Of a stretch of DNA of 50,086 bases, positions 16,253-25,466 are shown piece by piece (positions within the stretch are counted from its first letter, which is position 1; each line of letters starts with the position of its first letter). The notes below the pieces were generated by a model that was not told the origin of the DNA, did no database searches, and saw only the letters and a program-made list of their open reading frames with translations. The stretch is from JAQUSX01 sp035446985. Its GTDB lineage: Bacteria > Bacillota > Clostridia > Christensenellales > CAG-314. A program made the translations under genes and the position numbers. Where the stretch lies: assembly GCA_035446985.1 (NCBI GenBank), contig DAOTGG010000004.1, positions 1-50,086 on the forward strand, in the 5' to 3' direction.

Positions 16253-16524
16253 ATCTTAATTTAATGAAAAAAACACGTTAATATTAAATATTTATATAGT
16301 TATAGCAATATTTTTGGGTTTTTAACTTGTAAAATGGTTATTGACGTATAGTAACATAATTCTTAATTTATTCATTTCATTGTATTTGACTAAAGATCGC
16401 GCATAAAATCAACTCTAGTTTTCGAAATGATTTTTTTATTTTTTCGAAAAATTTACTATTAGTCATCTTACTAGCTTACACGGCTTTTTACATTACCTTT
16501 TCACTAATCTTCATTGATTTTTGG

Positions 16525-18999
16525 CTAATTTTCAAACTTAATTACGTCCGTCAGAGCGCAGCCTTTTTTGCGCGGTTTCGGCGGTTTGCCCTTATGCGCG
16601 CGGGTTTCTATCGTAATATCTTCGGAATTAATTACATATGTCGTTGCGGGGTCGATAAGCGCAAGATTGTACGGCTCGGTAACGTAATCGGCAAAAATAA
16701 CCGCGTCGCCGTTTTCGCCCGTAAGGTTTATTATTTTCACACCTTTGCGGTATCTCGAGGTTACGGGAATATCGGCGGCAATAACGCGTTTTACAAAACA
16801 TTTATTAGTAACTATTATTACTTCGCCTTCGCTTTCGATTTGTCCCATATACGTGACGTTATCAAAGTCAGCTAAATTTACGCCCTTAACGCCGCTCGCC
16901 ACTCTGCCTTGCACGGGTATTTCGTTATTATTAAAGCATAGACACATACCTTTTTCGGTTACCGCAAGCGTCATCGTTTCGGAACGCAGTTCTTCCACGT
17001 TTATGACCTCGTCGTCTTCCTTGCATTTATAGCCGTTAAACGCTGTTTTTAACAGACCGTATTCGCTCCAAGGCGAGCGTTTTACCATACCTTGACGGGT
17101 ATAAATCAAGATTTCCCCTTCGGGCATATCTTCGTCAGGCAGAACAAAAGCTTTTACCGCTTTTTCGTCTTTTTCAGCGTTTTTCTCACCGAACAACGCT
17201 TCAAGAGAAAAACCTTTGTCGTGGAACTTCGCCTCGCCTATTTTTCCGACTTCGGTTTGGAAACAATTACCTCTGTCCGAGAAAATCATTATTTTCTGGT
17301 CTGTTTTTACAGATAGCGTTTGCGTGTAAATATCATAAAAACCGCTTCGGTCGGTCGCGTCGCGTCCGCTCATATTAAAGTTTTTCAGCGGTATATTTTT
17401 CACCGTACCATCGTAAGAAATAGCAAAATATACGTTTTCGACAGGTCTTTCATCCGTTTCGCTGAATACTTGTATATCTTCTTCTGTGTCCGCGATATCG
17501 CTGAGTCTCGCGCGTTTATACTGGCGTTTTATCGCTCCCATTTCTTCTTTTATTACGCGCATCAATACCGCTCGGCTGCCCAGTATCTCATGGTACTCTT
17601 TTATTTTCTTTTCAAGTTCCGCCTTTTCGTTTAAAAGTTTTTCGATTTCAAGTTTTGTAAGTCTTGCCAAGCGTAAATCCAAAATCGCCTGCGCCTGTTT
17701 GTCGGACAAGTCGAATCTTATTCTCAGTTTTTGTTTCGCTTCGGTAGTATTCGCCGCGGCCTTAATTATCTTTATTACTTCGTCAATGTTGCTGACTGCG
17801 ATAACTAGTCCTTCCAAAATATGAATACGCTCTTCCGCTTCGTTTAACAAAAACTTTGTGCGGTTGGTGACTATACGTTCCTGATATTTGGTGTAATAAG
17901 AAATTATTTTCATCAGTCCCATTTGCTGCGGTTTTCCGTCTGCAATGGCAACCATATTAAGACCGAACGATATTTGCAAATCCGTGTATTTGAAAAGAAG
18001 TTCCAACACTTTTTTGGCGTCGGTTTCTTTTTTCAGCTTAATAACGCCGCGCATACCTTCATTGTCCGACTCGTCGACAATCTCGCTGATACAGCCGAAC
18101 ACTTCTTTTTTGTTTTCGCGCAGGTTTAGCACTTCCTGCAAAAGTCTGCTTTTATTTACCTGATAAGGCAGCTCAGTAAAAACGATTTGCTCACGGTCGC
18201 TGCCAAAGCTCTCGATATGCACTTTTGCTCTGATATAAATTTTGCCTCTGCCCGTTTCGTAAGCCAGCATTAATCCGTCGCCCGCAATGATATGTCCGCC
18301 CGTCGGAAAATCGGGACCTTTGATGATTTTCATCATTTTATCGAGCGTAATTTTCGGGTTGTCTATATATGCCGCTACGCCGTCGATAACTTCGCCTAAG
18401 TTATGCGGCGGAATATTAGTAGCCAAGCCTACCGCTATTCCCGTTGCGCCGTTTACCAGTAAATTCGGGTATCTGCCGGGCAGCATATCGGGTTCTTTTG
18501 TAGTATCGTCAAAGTTTCTTGACCAGGAAACGGTGTCTTTTTCAATATCCGCGATAAGCTCCAGCGCAAGCGGAGCGAGTTTCGCTTCCGTGTAACGCAT
18601 AGCCGCCGCAGGGTCGCCGTCGATGGATCCAAAGTTTCCTTGTCCGTCCACAAGCGGCATATTGGTGTTAAACGGTTGAGCGAGCCGCACCATAGCGTCG
18701 TATACTGACGTATCGCCGTGCGGGTGATATTTGCCTAAGCATTCGCCCACTATACGGGCGGATTTTTTGTACGGCTTGTCGGGCGTAATGCCCATATCGT
18801 ACATAGCGTAAAGTATACGTCTTTGCACGGGTTTGAGCCCGTCTTCCACTCTGGGCAAGGCTCTGTCCATGATAACGTACTCGGCATAAGGCATCATAGA
18901 ATTGTGCATTACGGATTCCAAGTCGCTCAAAATCAACGAACTGCCGTCGGGTAATTTATTTTCTTCTTCGGGTATATTCTCAATGTCGATTTGCTTCAT
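16525..18999 (-). CDS. parC: Type II topoisomerase subunit A (ParC-like)
   Basis: An 824-residue breakage-reunion subunit. The winged-helix region contains GKYHPHGDTSVYDAMVR, and the catalytic tyrosine is Y136 in AAAMRYTEAK. It has Thr97 at the position of GyrA Ser83, a quinolone-contact residue. The C-terminal beta-pinwheel is present (GRVASGVKGVNL), but the canonical QRRGGKG gyrase box is not seen, which argues for a topoisomerase IV-type decatenase rather than gyrase. The ATG follows AAGGGGAG, and the gene lies 58 bases downstream of parE in the same transcript. This pair is away from the usual dnaA-gyrBA locus as far as the window shows. The gyrase alternative is not excluded. Confidence 0.85.
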   Translation of the reverse strand: MKQIDIENIPEEENKLPDGSSLILSDLESVMHNSMMPYAEYVIMDRALPRVEDGLKPVQRRILYAMYDMGITPDKPYKKSARIVGECLGKYHPHGDTSVYDAMVRLAQPFNTNMPLVDGQGNFGSIDGDPAAAMRYTEAKLAPLALELIADIEKDTVSWSRNFDDTTKEPDMLPGRYPNLLVNGATGIAVGLATNIPPHNLGEVIDGVAAYIDNPKITLDKMMKIIKGPDFPTGGHIIAGDGLMLAYETGRGKIYIRAKVHIESFGSDREQIVFTELPYQVNKSRLLQEVLNLRENKKEVFGCISEIVDESDNEGMRGVIKLKKETDAKKVLELLFKYTDLQISFGLNMVAIADGKPQQMGLMKIISYYTKYQERIVTNRTKFLLNEAEERIHILEGLVIAVSNIDEVIKIIKAAANTTEAKQKLRIRFDLSDKQAQAILDLRLARLTKLEIEKLLNEKAELEKKIKEYHEILGSRAVLMRVIKEEMGAIKRQYKRARLSDIADTEEDIQVFSETDERPVENVYFAISYDGTVKNIPLKNFNMSGRDATDRSGFYDIYTQTLSVKTDQKIMIFSDRGNCFQTEVGKIGEAKFHDKGFSLEALFGEKNAEKDEKAVKAFVLPDEDMPEGEILIYTRQGMVKRSPWSEYGLLKTAFNGYKCKEDDEVINVEELRSETMTLAVTEKGMCLCFNNNEIPVQGRVASGVKGVNLADFDNVTYMGQIESEGEVIIVTNKCFVKRVIAADIPVTSRYRKGVKIINLTGENGDAVIFADYVTEPYNLALIDPATTYVINSEDITIETRAHKGKPPKPRKKGCALTDVIKFEN

Positions 19000-19057
19000 T
19001 TTGCTCCCCTTTGTCTAGTCTGATTTCACTCTATTTAAATATTGATTATTACAGTTT

Positions 19058-21043
19058 TTAGGCTAAATAAGTTTCCACGCTTTTGTCTGTATCTTTGTTA
19101 AAATCGGCGTGTTCAATAATATAATTTTTCCGCGCCTCCACTTGGTCGCCCATAAGCATGGTTATCATTCTGTCCGCTTCGGCGGCGTCGTCTAATGTCA
19201 CACGCAACAGTTTTCGGGATTTCGGCGACATGGTCGTGTCTTTTAACTGATCCGTATTCATCTCGCCCAAGCCTTTGTATCTTTGCAGTTCAGCGTTGCG
19301 TCCCATCTCGTTCATAACTGTGGAAAGTTCATTATCGTCATATGCGTACATAATCTTATCTTTTTTGCTGACCTTATAAAGCGGCGGCATACCTATATAA
19401 ACGTGACCTTCGGTAATAAGCTCTTTCATATAACGGAAGAAGAATGTCAACAAAATAGCTCTGATATGCGCGCCGTCCTGGTCGGCATCGGACAAAATAA
19501 TAACTTTGTCGTATTTTAGGCTCGTCATATCAAAATCTTCTCCGATACTCGTATCAAGAGCGGAGATAATAGTGCGTATTTCTTCGTTCGCCAAAACCTG
19601 GTCGACGCGTTTGCGTTCCGAGTTAAGCGGCTTTCCTCTTAAAGGAAGTATCGCTTGAAAACGGCGGTTTCTCGCTTGTTTTGCCGTGCCGCCTGCGGAA
19701 TCGCCTTCCACGATAAAAAGCTCGTTTTGCGAATAATCTCTGCCCGTGCAGCTTGCCAGTTTGCCCACCAAAGTGGCGTTGGCTATCGTGTTTTTCGTGC
19801 GGGCAAGTTCTTTCGCGTTACGGGCGGCTATTCTTACCTTTGCCGATGCGATAGATTTTTTTACTATAACTTCGCTTGTTTTATTGTCTTTTTCAAGCAG
19901 GCTCATAAGTATATCGGACACAAGCTGTTCGCATGCGGCTTTCGCTTCGATATTGCCTAATTTTGTTTTTGTCTGCCCTTCAAACTGCACGTTCGCCATT
20001 TTTACTGACAGCACGGCCGTTATACCCTCGCGGTAATCTTCGCCCATAAGGTTTTCGTCTTTATCTTTTAAATAACCTTTTTTTCTGGCATACTCGTTCA
20101 TGACTTTTGTCAAAGCAGTCTTAAAGCCTGTCTCGTGAGTGCCGCCTTCGGAAGTCGGAATATTATTAACGTAAGAAAAAACGTTTTCCGAATAACTGTT
20201 GGTGTATTGAATAGCGAACTCAAGCTTCATAATGTCGTTTTCCGCCGCTCCGTAAATAGGCGCAAGATGGATCGGGATTTTGTTTTCATTTAAGCTTTTT
20301 ACAAAGTCGCTCAATCCGCCGTCGTATTTATAAACGCGTGTCCATATTTCGTTCGTTTCTTCTTCTGTTATTCTTTCGTCGGTCAAAACGAATTCCGTGC
20401 CTTTATTCAAGAACGCAAGCTCGCGTATTCTGCGGGCAACGGTTTCGAGATTCATAGCTATACAGTTTTTGCCGAATACGGTTTCGTCCGCCAAAAAAGT
20501 GACCGTCGTTCCCGTTTCGGTTGTTTCTTCTATTTTTTTCAGCGGTTCGACAGGTACGCCGCTTTTTATTTTTTTGCCGCCTTCGGGCATAAACGAATGA
20601 AATTTTTGATAATATTTCCAGCCGTCTTTGCACACATATACTTCCAGCCATTGCGATAATGCGTTAGTGACGGAAGCTCCCACGCCGTGCAAACCGCCCG
20701 AATACGAGTAATTTTTTGTGCTGAATTTTCCGCCCGCGTGAAGCTGAGTGTATACCACTTCCACCGCGCTGACTTTTAAATGCGGATGAATGTCGACGGG
20801 AATGCCTCTGCCGTTATCGGTAACGGTAACGCTCTCGTCGGGGTGAATAGTAACGGTGATTTTATCGGCAAAACCGTTCGCCGCTTCATCAACCGCGTTG
20901 TCCACTATTTCCCACAGCAAATGATGAAGTCCTTTTATTCCAGTCGTGCCTATATACATGCCTGGACGCATTCTTACAGCGTCCAGCCCTTCCAGCACTT
21001 GAATGTCTTTCGCCAAATATTCGTTGCCTGTTTTTACTGTCAT
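19058..21043 (-). CDS. parE: Type II topoisomerase subunit B (ParE-like)
   Basis: A 661-residue ATPase/TOPRIM subunit. The GHKL ATPase motifs are EIVDNAVDEA, DNGRGIPVD and SGGLHGVGAS. The transducer region follows, then the TOPRIM motifs VEGDSAGG and LSDADQDGAHI, and a C-terminal GDQVEARKNYIIEHA segment as in ParE/GyrB. Length fits the short (non-proteobacterial) class. It partners the downstream ParC-like subunit to relax or decatenate DNA. The nearest Shine-Dalgarno (AAGGAG) is 15 bases before the ATG, which is long, but no other in-frame start fits. An unusual repeated palindrome lies 145-195 bases upstream. Confidence 0.87.
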   Translation of the reverse strand: MTVKTGNEYLAKDIQVLEGLDAVRMRPGMYIGTTGIKGLHHLLWEIVDNAVDEAANGFADKITVTIHPDESVTVTDNGRGIPVDIHPHLKVSAVEVVYTQLHAGGKFSTKNYSYSGGLHGVGASVTNALSQWLEVYVCKDGWKYYQKFHSFMPEGGKKIKSGVPVEPLKKIEETTETGTTVTFLADETVFGKNCIAMNLETVARRIRELAFLNKGTEFVLTDERITEEETNEIWTRVYKYDGGLSDFVKSLNENKIPIHLAPIYGAAENDIMKLEFAIQYTNSYSENVFSYVNNIPTSEGGTHETGFKTALTKVMNEYARKKGYLKDKDENLMGEDYREGITAVLSVKMANVQFEGQTKTKLGNIEAKAACEQLVSDILMSLLEKDNKTSEVIVKKSIASAKVRIAARNAKELARTKNTIANATLVGKLASCTGRDYSQNELFIVEGDSAGGTAKQARNRRFQAILPLRGKPLNSERKRVDQVLANEEIRTIISALDTSIGEDFDMTSLKYDKVIILSDADQDGAHIRAILLTFFFRYMKELITEGHVYIGMPPLYKVSKKDKIMYAYDDNELSTVMNEMGRNAELQRYKGLGEMNTDQLKDTTMSPKSRKLLRVTLDDAAEADRMITMLMGDQVEARKNYIIEHADFNKDTDKSVETYLA

Positions 21044-21187
21044 AACTATTTTTGTCCGCTCCTTATTTAGCTTTTAATACTTGTATTGTACCATATTTAC
21101 CAGTTTTTTGCAATACAAACTTTGAGTAAATATGCAATAATTTTGGCGAATTTTCTTTTTAAATCGCTTTGATACAAAATTTATTGC

Positions 21188-21238
21188 ATAAATATTCATA
21201 GTGTTGAATATTTATAAAAATCAGCTGTATAAATATTC
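21188..21238. promoter_or_regulatory. Three ATAAATATTC boxes upstream of parE
   Basis: ATAAATATTC (21188-21197), its exact inverse GAATATTTAT (21206-21215) and a third direct copy (21229-21238) lie in the AT-rich leader of parE. The first two form a 10-bp palindrome with an 8-bp spacer; the direct copies are 41 bases apart, about four helical turns. This arrangement looks like a protein-binding site. Nothing else is seen in 21044-21414. Confidence 0.5.
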
Positions 21239-21414
21239 GCTTATTAAATTATTGTCGCGAAAAAACAAACTTAATCTAGGTAATTTTTAATGGAAAAAAA
21301 ATAAAATTTAGGTCTTATAATTTTAATTTTTTAATAGTTTTCTGCAACTATAAAAGAAAATTTTTTTGACTAAGATGAGATAAGTTTTTATATTTCATTA
21401 AAAAAGATAAAAAT

Positions 21415-21440
21415 AACAAGTCCGAATTACCGTACTTGTT
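21415..21440 (-). terminator. Terminator of the membrane-protein pair
   Basis: AACAAGT (21415-21421) and ACTTGTT (21434-21440) form a stem followed by ATTTTTAT on the minus strand, 28 bases past the stop of the DUF1461 gene. A nine-T run also follows on the plus strand, so it may work in both directions. Confidence 0.6.
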
Positions 21441-21467
21441 TTTTTTTGGCTTTATGTTAAATTAAAA

Positions 21468-22142
21468 TTATCTTATGCCAAGATGTCTCAGATATCTGTT
21501 TCGTTTCATTATCGCGAATAATATATACCCAACGCAAGTTAATATTATCATAGAAATAATAGCGATAGCGCAGTTAAGGAAAAACTGTTCAGGCAATATA
21601 TTTATAACCTGGTCGGTGATTGGTGAAAAATAAAAGTTGGTTTTTCCAGGGAAAAAGACGGTATGAAACGCCAAAAACATTGAGTCAAAATCTATCGCGG
21701 CGTAAATTCCCAAAAGAGAAAACAGACCAAGCCCTGTTAATCCCGCGTAAAAAGCGGGCGCATAGCCTTTTGGCTGTATCAGTTCGATAACTCTGGTTTT
21801 ATCCAGTATCATAAGAGTAACGGCGATGATCATACTCGCTATAAAGACGTATAAATTCAAATCAAAAAGAACTTTACAGTCGGCAAAATGACTGGCTCCG
21901 CTTTCGGAAAAATTAAGGTCACCCGCGGAAAACTCGCCGCCGTAAATACAGTAATCTATGACATCGTTATACGCTTCCACTATCTGCTCTTTGGTATATC
22001 CCGAACTGCTTTCGATATTTAAAGCGTCTATTTGCGCAAAATAAAAAAAGCGCGCATACAAAACCAAGTTCGCCGAAAAGCTAAGCATTGCGACAAGCGC
22101 AATTATCATTAAAACTGTAAAAATAATATTTAAAACTCTCAT
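21468..22142 (-). CDS. DUF1461 / TIGR01906 family integral membrane protein
   Basis: A 224-residue protein with four membrane segments (about 6-28, 96-113, 128-150 and 184-210). The family signatures are visible: the extracytoplasmic YNDVIDYCIYGGEFSAG segment followed by a SHFADCKVLFD element, and AFHTVFFPGKTNFYFSP with a downstream INILPEQFF. The function of this family is not established; some members lie near lipoprotein or teichoic acid genes. Its start overlaps the stop of the upstream membrane gene by 4 bases, so the two are translated together. It ends just before a terminator. Confidence 0.75.
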   Translation of the reverse strand: MRVLNIIFTVLMIIALVAMLSFSANLVLYARFFYFAQIDALNIESSSGYTKEQIVEAYNDVIDYCIYGGEFSAGDLNFSESGASHFADCKVLFDLNLYVFIASMIIAVTLMILDKTRVIELIQPKGYAPAFYAGLTGLGLFSLLGIYAAIDFDSMFLAFHTVFFPGKTNFYFSPITDQVINILPEQFFLNCAIAIISMIILTCVGYILFAIMKRNRYLRHLGIR

Positions 22143-22822
22143 TTTTTCTCCATCGGGTTTAGCGCGATCGCTACTTGACTAGGCAGATAAAAAGCCCACA
22201 TTGCTACGGCGACAAAAGCGTTAACCCATCTGGGCAAGTTAACGCCTGTCACGGCGTGAAAATTATTCAGTCCAACGCAAATATCGCAAAACATTAGCAA
22301 TGTTAACCCAACCGCCAAAGTTACGCCCGTTTTGGGAATAAAAGCGTAGCTTTCAATAACGTTGACAAATAAATTTACAAAGTAGAATATGCCGAGTAAC
22401 GCCAGCCAGGAAAACCCCACCCAAAAATAAGCGAATAACGCTCCGCCTATAATTAAGACGCTTCTTAATATAACGGTGGTAATAATTCCGTTTTTGTCAA
22501 AATGCAGATAAACGGCGTATGCGGTTTGAGCGGCGGCGAACACCGCCACCCCCACCGTATAATAGTCGTTTAAAACAAGCAAAAACAAATCCGCAATAAT
22601 TGTTAGTAGCAGCGCTGCGTTTATCAGCAGCCGCTTGTCGATTTTTTTGTCATACGCCAGATACGCCATAGACGCCAAAAAACACAAGATAACTGAAACG
22701 TATTTAACAGCTGTGGAATCGTTAACGGTAAATATATCTATCGCTAAAAACCATAGGTACAAAACCGCTTCTACGCTGATAAAAATTGTGATTATTTTGG
22801 ATTTTGACAAAATTTTCTCCAA
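22139..22822 (-). CDS. Multi-pass membrane protein, possibly YhhN-like
   Basis: A 227-residue protein with about eight hydrophobic segments. The ADLFLLVLNDYYTVGVAVFA stretch followed by AQTAYAVYL, and the later MFCDICVGLNNF, resemble the YhhN family (lysoplasmalogenase-type membrane hydrolases), where acidic residues at these positions are conserved. The match is by eye and weak. It overlaps the DUF1461 gene by 4 bases (ATGA) and follows the alpha/beta hydrolase gene by 20 bases, so the three probably form one transcript. A lipid-related role would fit the neighbours but is inference. Confidence 0.5.
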   Translation of the reverse strand: MEKILSKSKIITIFISVEAVLYLWFLAIDIFTVNDSTAVKYVSVILCFLASMAYLAYDKKIDKRLLINAALLLTIIADLFLLVLNDYYTVGVAVFAAAQTAYAVYLHFDKNGIITTVILRSVLIIGGALFAYFWVGFSWLALLGIFYFVNLFVNVIESYAFIPKTGVTLAVGLTLLMFCDICVGLNNFHAVTGVNLPRWVNAFVAVAMWAFYLPSQVAIALNPMEKK

Positions 22823-22842
22823 AAAAGTTTTATGTAACGATT

Positions 22843-23745
22843 TTAAACTTTTTGACGGAATTTATCCAAAAATTTTACCGCGTCGACGTAAACTTCTTTT
22901 TTGTTTATTTCGTTCAGCATTTCGTGGCGTCCTTCGGGGTAAAGTTTCATTGTGACGTCTTTTATGCCGACTTTTTTATAAAAATCATACAACTTCTTTA
23001 CGCCTTTGCCATATTCGCCGACAGGGTCGCCTTCTCCGCTGAACATATAAACGGGACGGTTAATATTTATATCCGCAACAGAATCGCGTTTGTAAATAGA
23101 TTTTAATCCGCGCATAAACGAAGCGTAAAAACTGTTGGAAGCTATGTATCCGCACGCAGGGTCAGCGTTGTATTTATCCACTTCCGCCTTATCGCGGTTA
23201 AGCCAGCTGTTTACGCCGGGGTAGGTTTTTTCATACGCCTTAAAAGACATATCGGCCATAATTTTACCAGCGCCTTTGGGGTCTTTTTTCGCTTTGCCCG
23301 CGCTTATTATCGCGCCGGCTTTTGTCAAAATGTTATTCATATAACAACTGCCCGAAAGCACAAAAGCGACGGGAACGGGGTTAATTTCCAAAAGTCTCTG
23401 GCACAAAAAACTGCCGTAGCTGTGTCCAAACATAACGATAGGCAAAGAATATTTATCGCGCAGATATTCGCTTAACCGCATTTGGTCGGCTATGTTATTT
23501 TCCCACATATCGCCGTCGTCATAACCGTAATTACTGGGCGTCGTCGACAGTCCGTGTCCTCTTTGGTCGTTCATTGCTACTATTATGCCGTTTTTGTTTA
23601 AAAATTTGGCAAAATCGTCGTATCTTGCGCTATGTTCGCACATTCCGTGAACAAGCTGAACGACAAGCGTCGGTTTTTCGACTTTGTCCCATAAATACAG
23701 CGTAACCTCTCGTTTGTCATGAGTCGCCAGTTTTATTTTTTCCAT
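22843..23745 (-). CDS. Alpha/beta hydrolase, monoacylglycerol lipase-like
   Basis: A 300-residue serine hydrolase of the S33/monoacylglycerol lipase type. The oxyanion region is VHGMCEHSARY, the DQRGHGLS block is typical of the family, and the nucleophile elbow is GHSYGS. The likely acid is the Asp in GEGDPVG and the likely base the His in PEGRHEML. There is no signal peptide, so it acts in the cytoplasm or at the inner face of the membrane on lysophospholipid or monoacylglycerol-like esters. Two membrane proteins follow on the same transcript and glycerol kinase lies 100 bases upstream, which fits glycerolipid turnover. Substrate is not determinable from sequence. Confidence 0.75.
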   Translation of the reverse strand: MEKIKLATHDKREVTLYLWDKVEKPTLVVQLVHGMCEHSARYDDFAKFLNKNGIIVAMNDQRGHGLSTTPSNYGYDDGDMWENNIADQMRLSEYLRDKYSLPIVMFGHSYGSFLCQRLLEINPVPVAFVLSGSCYMNNILTKAGAIISAGKAKKDPKGAGKIMADMSFKAYEKTYPGVNSWLNRDKAEVDKYNADPACGYIASNSFYASFMRGLKSIYKRDSVADININRPVYMFSGEGDPVGEYGKGVKKLYDFYKKVGIKDVTMKLYPEGRHEMLNEINKKEVYVDAVKFLDKFRQKV

Positions 23746-23848
23746 TTTGTTCTTTCCTCCTATACAATTTTTACCGCCCGTAAATTAACGGTAAATTCAT
23801 GTTGTCTTTATAGTAAAACACTTTATATTCTTAATAATAACTTATTCT

Positions 23849-25357
23849 TTATTCCTGCCAATCCAAACAGCGCAATACGGCGCGTTTCCAGTTGGCGTAG
23901 AGTTTTTCGGCTTTTTCTTTCGTCATATTTGGCGAAAATTCCTTGCCGATCTGCCATTGCGCGCTTATTTCATCGAGATTTTTCCAGACATTAAGTCCCA
24001 GTCCGCAAAGGAACACCGCCCCGAGCACAGTCGTTTCCGTGGAAATAGGTCGTTTGAGATTTACGCCTAATATGTCTGACTGAAACTGCATAAGAAAATT
24101 ATTCTTTGAAACGCCGCCGTCCACCGCAAGACTGTTAAGTTTTAACTCGGCGTCTTTTTCCATATTGATAAGAACGTCTTTAGTCGAATACGCCATACTC
24201 TCAAGCGTCGCTCTGATAATATGTGCTTTTGTCGTGCCGCGCGTTATTCCTATTATCAGTCCTCTTGCGTCCTGATTCCAGTACGGCGCGCCAAGCCCTG
24301 TAAAAGCGGGAACGACGTAAACTCCGTCGGTACCTTGACTGCCGTCGCAGTTTTTGGCTTCCTTCGCCCATTTTTCGCTTTCCGAACTATCTTTAAAGAA
24401 ATCTAACTTGTCCCGCATCCATTGAACGGTGCTTCCGGCGTTAAATATGCTGCCCTCAAGCGCGTAAGTCGTTTTTCCGTTCACTCTCCATGCCACAGTC
24501 GTCAAAAGATTGTTTTTACTTAACTTAGGCACGTCGCCCGTATTCATCAATATAAAACAGCCCGTGCCGTACGTATTCTTTGCGCTGCCCGCAGTAAAAC
24601 ACGCCTGACCGAATAAAGCCGATTGCTGGTCGCCGGCAATGCCGCAAATAGGCAGCGGGATTTTTAATAATTCGGCGTTTCCGACAACCGCGTCGCTGTC
24701 CACGACTTTTGGCAAAATATTTTTCGGAATATCGAAAAATCTTAGCAGCTCGTCGTCCCAGTCCATCGTGTTGATATTAAATAGCATCGTACGGCTTGCG
24801 TTAGTAGGGTCTGTGACGTGAACTTTGCCCTGCGTGAGTTTATAAATAATCCACGTATCGATAGTGCCGCAAAGCAATTCGCCTTTAATAGCTTTTTGCC
24901 GCGCGCCTTTTACATTATCTAAAATCCATTTAATTTTGCTTGCCGAAAAATACGCGTCGATAACAAGCCCCGTCTTACCTTGAATTTTTGAAACAAGCTC
25001 GGCGTCTTTTTTGATTTCATCGCAAAAATCCGCAGTACGTCTGCATTGCCAAACGATAGCGTTATAGATAGGTTTTCCCGTTTTTTTGTCCCATACCACC
25101 ACCGTTTCACGCTGATTGGTAATGCCTATTCCGTATATTTCTTTTAGTTTCACTCCGCTTGCCGCTATCGTTTCGTTTAGCGCAGCATACTGCGCCGCCC
25201 AAACGGTATTGGCGTCCTGCTCCACCCAGCCCGCGCAAGGAAAAATCAAATCAAATTCCTGCGACGCGATGTGCGCTATTTTGTTTTCCAAAGTATCGTA
25301 CAGTACGCACCGCGCGCTAGTCGTGCCTTCGTCCAAAGCCAAAATATATCTTTTCAT
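23849..25357 (-). CDS. glpK: Glycerol kinase
   Basis: A 502-residue FGGY-family kinase, the normal length for GlpK, converting glycerol and ATP to glycerol 3-phosphate. Motifs seen: ALDEGTTSARCVLYD (phosphate-1), GITNQRETVVVWDK, AIVWQCRRTADFC, GIAGDQQSALFGQ and EGSIFNAGSTVQWMRD. The ATG follows GGAGG by about 5 bases. No glycerol facilitator or glycerol-3-phosphate dehydrogenase gene is adjacent in this window. A lipase-like hydrolase lies downstream and a HAD phosphatase upstream on the same strand. Identification is firm. Confidence 0.95.
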   Translation of the reverse strand: MKRYILALDEGTTSARCVLYDTLENKIAHIASQEFDLIFPCAGWVEQDANTVWAAQYAALNETIAASGVKLKEIYGIGITNQRETVVVWDKKTGKPIYNAIVWQCRRTADFCDEIKKDAELVSKIQGKTGLVIDAYFSASKIKWILDNVKGARQKAIKGELLCGTIDTWIIYKLTQGKVHVTDPTNASRTMLFNINTMDWDDELLRFFDIPKNILPKVVDSDAVVGNAELLKIPLPICGIAGDQQSALFGQACFTAGSAKNTYGTGCFILMNTGDVPKLSKNNLLTTVAWRVNGKTTYALEGSIFNAGSTVQWMRDKLDFFKDSSESEKWAKEAKNCDGSQGTDGVYVVPAFTGLGAPYWNQDARGLIIGITRGTTKAHIIRATLESMAYSTKDVLINMEKDAELKLNSLAVDGGVSKNNFLMQFQSDILGVNLKRPISTETTVLGAVFLCGLGLNVWKNLDEISAQWQIGKEFSPNMTKEKAEKLYANWKRAVLRCLDWQE

Positions 25358-25466
25358 TTTTCCTCCGAAAAATTTTTGTTTCTTAATTAACTTTATCTAT
25401 TCTTTAATTCCGTGCCTTTGCTTATTAAACTATCGAAAATTTCTTGTTTTGAGATAACCTATTATT

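Noticed and set aside
16253..16524. Small RNA or origin-like element in the AT-rich gap downstream of parC
   Set aside because: No DnaA-box cluster, stable hairpin or promoter-terminator pair could be seen.
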